This document shows positions 33,013 to 36,527 of a stretch of 36,527 bases of DNA, piece by piece (positions within the stretch are counted from its first letter, which is position 1; each line of letters opens with the position of its first letter). The notes below the pieces were generated by a model. It searched no databases. It saw nothing but the letters and a program-made list of their open reading frames with translations, and was not told the DNA's origin. The position numbers were made by a program, and so were the translations under genes. Source of the stretch: a virus. The stretch covers positions 1 through 36,527 of IMG/VR virus record IMGVR_UViG_3300017967_000081; one strand, given 5' to 3'.

Positions 33013-34533
33013 ATGGCATATACAATTGATAGATATAACAACACACAATTAACTGTTGTAGAAGATGGTACTATAGATCAGACCACAGACCTAAAACTAG
33101 TAGGTAAAAACTACGCCGGTTATGGTGAAATACAAAACGAAAATTTCGTTTTCTTATTAGAAAATTTTAGCGGAGCAAATCCTCCACCCAAAGCAATAAG
33201 CGGTCAGGTATGGTTTGATAGTTCTACTAGAAAGTTAAAATTTTATGACGGTTCTAAATTTAGAACAACAGGAGGCGCCGAAGTTAGTGCTACAGTGCCA
33301 GCAGGACTAACAGAAGGTGACTTTTGGTGGGATACCGGTAACGAACAGTTATATGCCTACAACGGAACAGATTTCATCTTAGTTGGACCCCAAGACGCAG
33401 GTGATGGTATTACCCAATGGCAATCACGTACAGTAAGAGATATTAGTGCCGCTTCGAGATCAGTTATTGCAGGTACAATTAATGACGAAGTTGTTGCAGT
33501 ATTAAGCGCACAAGAATTTACAATTGATTCGTCAGATGCAGAGAATACTATTGCTGGTTTTGATAGAATTAGAAAAGGTATAACGCTAAAAGATACTATC
33601 AATTCGACCGGCGGTGTTACATCAACAGATTTCCGTTTTTGGGGTACAGCATCTAACTCATTAAAATTAGGCGGCATTGACGCAGCTAATTATGTACAAA
33701 CAGGTGATGCTGCATTTACAACTTTAGTTACATTTGCTGACATTGGTATAGCAATTGGTGACTCTAACGATTTAAGATTAAAAATTGAAGATGACAACGT
33801 AGGTGTTATTTCAAACGATGTTGGCTTAGAAATTAAGTTTAGAGCAAAAGACACACTAGGAGTAACTAAAAATCCATTAAGAATGCTGGCAAACAGTGTT
33901 ATTCCTGGGCTACAAACAGACGGCGTAACTACTGAAACAGTTACACTAGGTAGTGTTGATCATGTATTTAACAATGTTTATGCTTCAAACTTTACAGGAC
34001 TTGCACAAAAAGCTAGTGCATTAGTTGTTTCAGGTACAAACAGAAGCGGATCAGAAACATCAACTTCTGGAACTGTTGCAGTAAGAACTAGTTCGTCTGA
34101 AGTTATTAACACACAAACCATACCAGCAGGTAGCTTAAAAGCAACTTATTTTGTAGGTACAGCAACAGCGGCACAGTACGCTGACTTAGCAGAAAAATAT
34201 ACAACAGATAAAGAATATCCAGTAGGAACTGCAATGGCAATTTGCAAAGATCCAGATCATGAAGCACATTGCGCCGGAAAATCAGATATGTGCATAGGTG
34301 TAATATCCGAAGCACCTGCATATTTGATGAATTTAGAGTGTGACGGTCAAGCAATTGGCTTAAAAGGTCGTGTTCCTGTTAGGATTAAAGGTACAGTCAA
34401 TAAAGGCGATGCAGTTTATGCTTGGGAAGATGGAGTATGTACTACACTAGAAACAAGAGCATTAGTTGGCATAGCACTAGAATCGTCGGACGTTTCTGAG
34501 GAAAAACTGATTGAGTGTGTCCTTAAAGTATAA
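33013..34533 (+). CDS. Tail fibre protein 3 with Cys/His-rich C-terminal tip
   Basis: A 506-residue fibre. The N-terminal domain (1-220) is paralogous to fibres 1 and 2 (LVGKNYAGYGEIQNENFVFL, GQVWFDSSTRKLKFYDG, GDFWWDTGNEQLYAYNG, FILVGPQD). The shaft ends in a common YADLAEKY segment (about 388-395), after which comes a C-terminal domain of about 110 residues: YPVGTAMAICKD, HEAHCAGKSDMCIGVIS, LKGRVPVRIKGTVNKGDAVY, GIALESSD and a final ECVLKV. This tip resembles the YADLAEKY-type C-terminal domains of other phage fibres but is unusually rich in cysteine (six). Own late element and a strong GGGG ribosome site upstream. Confidence 0.8.
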   Translation: MAYTIDRYNNTQLTVVEDGTIDQTTDLKLVGKNYAGYGEIQNENFVFLLENFSGANPPPKAISGQVWFDSSTRKLKFYDGSKFRTTGGAEVSATVPAGLTEGDFWWDTGNEQLYAYNGTDFILVGPQDAGDGITQWQSRTVRDISAASRSVIAGTINDEVVAVLSAQEFTIDSSDAENTIAGFDRIRKGITLKDTINSTGGVTSTDFRFWGTASNSLKLGGIDAANYVQTGDAAFTTLVTFADIGIAIGDSNDLRLKIEDDNVGVISNDVGLEIKFRAKDTLGVTKNPLRMLANSVIPGLQTDGVTTETVTLGSVDHVFNNVYASNFTGLAQKASALVVSGTNRSGSETSTSGTVAVRTSSSEVINTQTIPAGSLKATYFVGTATAAQYADLAEKYTTDKEYPVGTAMAICKDPDHEAHCAGKSDMCIGVISEAPAYLMNLECDGQAIGLKGRVPVRIKGTVNKGDAVYAWEDGVCTTLETRALVGIALESSDVSEEKLIECVLKV

Positions 34534-34536
34534 ATA
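34529..34536 (+). promoter_or_regulatory. Late promoter element TATAAATA (perfect T4 consensus)
   Basis: Exact TATAAATA, overlapping the last codon and TAA stop of fibre 3 (stop 34531-34533) and ending 25 nt before the ATG at 34562, with AGGA between. The best late-promoter match in the window. Confidence 0.8.
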
Positions 34537-34561
34537 TATTAGCAGTTAATAGGACATAACA

Positions 34562-35554
34562 ATGGCGGTCAGCAAAAACGATGTAATCACAGCAGCAACA
34601 TTTAACACGTTACAAAGTAGAATAGCAAATGTTCTTGGTAATGGATTTGCAGCTTCAGGTTACGGACAGTCACTGGCTAGCTCGACAGTGTCTGCAACTT
34701 CAGTTGTTACAGCAACTCATTTAGAAGCTCTTAGAACAGACATTAATAAAGCCAGGGTTCATCAAACTGGTTCTTTAACTTCTTTACAAGAAATAGTTAC
34801 AAAAAATATTATTGGTGCAGATGCATCTGGGTCTGGCATTACTTTTTCTTACACACCGGGTTCGAATCCTCCAAGCACCGAATATTATACAACTTCTATT
34901 AACGACCCTAATAGTTATAAAGGCGTAAATGATTACCTAAATGCTGTAGATAGTTTAGAAGCAGATCAATATCTTTGTGATGATACACAAGCATCAGTTG
35001 AAGCAGCAATTTCAAGTACAAGAACTATACAATGGAATGGTACTATAATACACACATTTACCGCTTCATTTACATCTGCAGATGCTAGACGCCACTTTTT
35101 TAATTCAGGCGGCCAAATAAGATTTCAAGCTCAGTTGTCAAATGGTTCCGGAGCAAAAGACAGCGATTGGGCAACAATGCTCTCAAATATGGGCACAATT
35201 ATTTTTGATTACAATACTACAACAGCAACTGGATCAGGTACTCCGTCAGCTATTGGTAACTATGATTTAACAACTAGTTATCAAACAGTCTATACTAAAG
35301 GTGGCAGCGGAGTTTATGCTGAAAATTCCTATGTAATTAAAGCAAAAGCACCTTCCGCAACACAAATAGAATTTAGAGTTGAATTTCAGGACAATGACGT
35401 AGGTGAAGGTTTAAACCCACCGGGTTATGTTCCTATTGATGAAAATGTTATTGCAATCAGTGGAACTATGACAAGCACAATTACACAAAGAAGAGCAACA
35501 GGCTCATACGTATCCGTTCCTAGTCCTAGTTACACAAATACCAGTACTTTATAA
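34562..35554 (+). CDS. Virion structural protein, paralogue A
   Basis: A 330-residue protein of unknown function. The N-terminus (1-75) is helical (FNTLQSRIANVLGNGF, THLEALRTDINKARVHQ). Next come NIIGADASG and KGVNDYLNAVDSLEA, then a beta-rich C-terminal domain with ARRHFFNSGGQIRFQAQLSN, DWATMLSNMG, YDLTTSYQTVYTKGGSG and QIEFRVEFQDND. The same blocks in the same order occur in the next gene. Such proteins occur as tandem families in marine T4-like phages and are usually listed as structural. The location after the fibres suggests a tail-fibre accessory or decoration role, which is inference. Own perfect late element upstream. Confidence 0.7.
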   Translation: MAVSKNDVITAATFNTLQSRIANVLGNGFAASGYGQSLASSTVSATSVVTATHLEALRTDINKARVHQTGSLTSLQEIVTKNIIGADASGSGITFSYTPGSNPPSTEYYTTSINDPNSYKGVNDYLNAVDSLEADQYLCDDTQASVEAAISSTRTIQWNGTIIHTFTASFTSADARRHFFNSGGQIRFQAQLSNGSGAKDSDWATMLSNMGTIIFDYNTTTATGSGTPSAIGNYDLTTSYQTVYTKGGSGVYAENSYVIKAKAPSATQIEFRVEFQDNDVGEGLNPPGYVPIDENVIAISGTMTSTITQRRATGSYVSVPSPSYTNTSTL

Positions 35555-35562
35555 ACTAAATA
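35555..35562 (+). promoter_or_regulatory. Late promoter element ACTAAATA, upstream of paralogue B
   Basis: ACTAAATA starts directly after the paralogue A stop (35552-35554) and ends 20 nt before the ATG at 35583. TGAGGA (35571-35576) is the ribosome site. Same eight bases as the element at 3620. Confidence 0.65.
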
Positions 35563-35582
35563 GTTTATAATGAGGATTTAGA

Positions 35583-36527
35583 ATGGCATCAGTTGGCAGC
35601 GATATACAAGCATCAGATTATAATGGTTACGTAACTAGAATAAATGATATTATGGGCATCGGTTCTGGTAATAAAGGATACGGCCAGGCCATTACTTCAT
35701 CTCACCTAGCTGGTTCTAGTGTTACTGATATTACCAATACTCAATGGAATTTATTAAAAGCTGATATTAATATAGCACACAATCATCAATTTGCAACTGA
35801 CAGTAGTGTAGGAACAATCAATACAGGTAACATTATTGGTGCAGATGCTTCTAATACAGCGTCTGGAAATAGTGTTACACGAGATAATTCAGATAACTTT
35901 ACTATTGTTACTCCGGATGCAAACAAAGGTGTTAATGACTTTGGTGCTGCAATTACAGATTTAGAAGCAGCCCCTCTAACTGTAGATAGTGGTAATTTAA
36001 GTGCAGAAAATAAATTAGCTTATACAGATACAGGAATGGCATATACCAGTAACTGGGGAAGCAGCGGTAACCTCGGTATCTACCTTGAGTTTGATGTTAC
36101 TTTTGCAGGTGGTTATAATTGCAAAAATGATGCTGGTGCAGATGTAGCTGCTACTGCTTCCGATCATAGAAGGCATTTTTTTAATGCTGGCGGCGAAATA
36201 CAAATCAAATCGGATATAACAAACGGCAACGGTGGTCAAAAAGATAATGACTGGAATACACTGGTAGGTAATACAGGAACTATATCAATGAGTTCTACAA
36301 CTACAACAAGTACAATAAGTGGAACACCTGAAGCTGTGGGATTTTGGGATTTGACTACCACCTACCAAACAATTTTTACTAAGAACGGCAGTCAAGCAGA
36401 ATATGCCGAAAACTATTATAGAATTAGAGCTAAACTACAAAGTACTAATGCTGTAAGATTTGAAGTAAGATTCCAAGACGCAGACACAGGTGACCAACGC
36501 CCAAACAGCGATCCTGGCGGCGGCGGC
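35583..36527 (+). CDS. Virion structural protein, paralogue B, cut by right edge
   Basis: The frame is open from the ATG at 35583 to the window end (315 codons, no stop). It is a paralogue of the 34562 gene: the helical N-terminus with INDIMGIGSGNKGYGQAI and LLKADINIAHNHQ, then NIIGADASN, KGVNDFGAAITDLEA, RRHFFNAGGEIQIKSDITNG, DWNTLVGNTGTI, FWDLTTTYQTIFTKNGS and VRFEVRFQDADTG all match in order. The visible part ends in a Gly run (GGGG) after NSDPGG, which is inside the corresponding C-terminal region of paralogue A. Function unknown; probably structural, by analogy. Confidence 0.7.
   Translation, partial: MASVGSDIQASDYNGYVTRINDIMGIGSGNKGYGQAITSSHLAGSSVTDITNTQWNLLKADINIAHNHQFATDSSVGTINTGNIIGADASNTASGNSVTRDNSDNFTIVTPDANKGVNDFGAAITDLEAAPLTVDSGNLSAENKLAYTDTGMAYTSNWGSSGNLGIYLEFDVTFAGGYNCKNDAGADVAATASDHRRHFFNAGGEIQIKSDITNGNGGQKDNDWNTLVGNTGTISMSSTTTTSTISGTPEAVGFWDLTTTYQTIFTKNGSQAEYAENYYRIRAKLQSTNAVRFEVRFQDADTGDQRPNSDPGGGG

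Noticed and set aside
1-36527. tRNA genes, CRISPR arrays, insertion sequences, attachment sites, strong terminators
   Set aside because: Looked for cloverleaf-like stretches, spaced direct repeats, transposase motifs and hairpin-plus-T runs; none convincing, and the gaps between genes are all under 100 bases.
36510-36527. GGC repeat at the right edge as a sequence repeat or misassembly
   Set aside because: It is in frame and encodes a short poly-Gly linker in paralogue B; too short to call an artefact or a repeat feature.

Overview
The window is a segment of a lytic, T4-like (contractile-tailed) phage genome. It is AT-rich and densely packed, and the gene set resembles that of marine T4-like phages of cyanobacteria and SAR11-type bacteria. 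The evidence is a recognisable T4 recombination pair (gp46/gp47), a gp55-type late sigma factor and a baseplate set (gp48/54-like, gp53, hub, gp5-type spike, PAAR tip, gp25, gp6). No host, integrase, tRNA, rRNA, CRISPR or insertion-sequence signal was seen. Both ends cut through genes, so this is an internal fragment. The marine assignment is inferred from remembered protein-family resemblance, not from a search.

Layout. Positions 1-3569 lie on the minus strand: gp46 (its last residues are cut off at the left edge), gp47 (TTG start) and gp55. The gp47/46 pair and gp55 each have a textbook sigma70-type promoter, with 17-bp spacers in both. From 3650 to the right edge everything is on the plus strand and looks like late virion genes. 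First come the baseplate genes (3650-12958). Then comes one giant gene, 12978-28370, coding for 5130 residues and covering about 42% of the window. A 204-residue structural protein (28394) follows, then three tail-fibre genes that share a homologous N-terminal domain (29013, 31049, 33013), and two tandem paralogous structural proteins (34562 and 35583, the latter cut by the right edge).

Regulation. The 80-bp divergent gap between gp55 and the first late gene holds a perfect TTGACA-17-TATAAT promoter pointing left. Directly against its -35 box lies a TAAATA-type late promoter pointing right. Similar late elements (consensus NNTAAATA, one a perfect TATAAATA) sit 20-26 nt before five other late genes. 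Genes without one are translationally coupled (TAATG overlaps) or closely spaced behind a gene that has one. No convincing terminators were found. No stretch longer than 100 bases lacks a gene.

How it works together. Host-type sigma70 promoters would express the recombination nuclease (gp46/47) and the late sigma factor gp55. gp55 would then redirect RNA polymerase to the late elements and switch on the baseplate and fibre genes. The most unusual object is the giant protein. It appears to be a mosaic of repeated beta-modules: a probable seven-bladed FG-GAP propeller interrupted by nested insertions, several CBM5/12-like sugar-binding-type modules, a cupredoxin-like module without obvious ligands, and C-terminal tail-fibre-like repeats.
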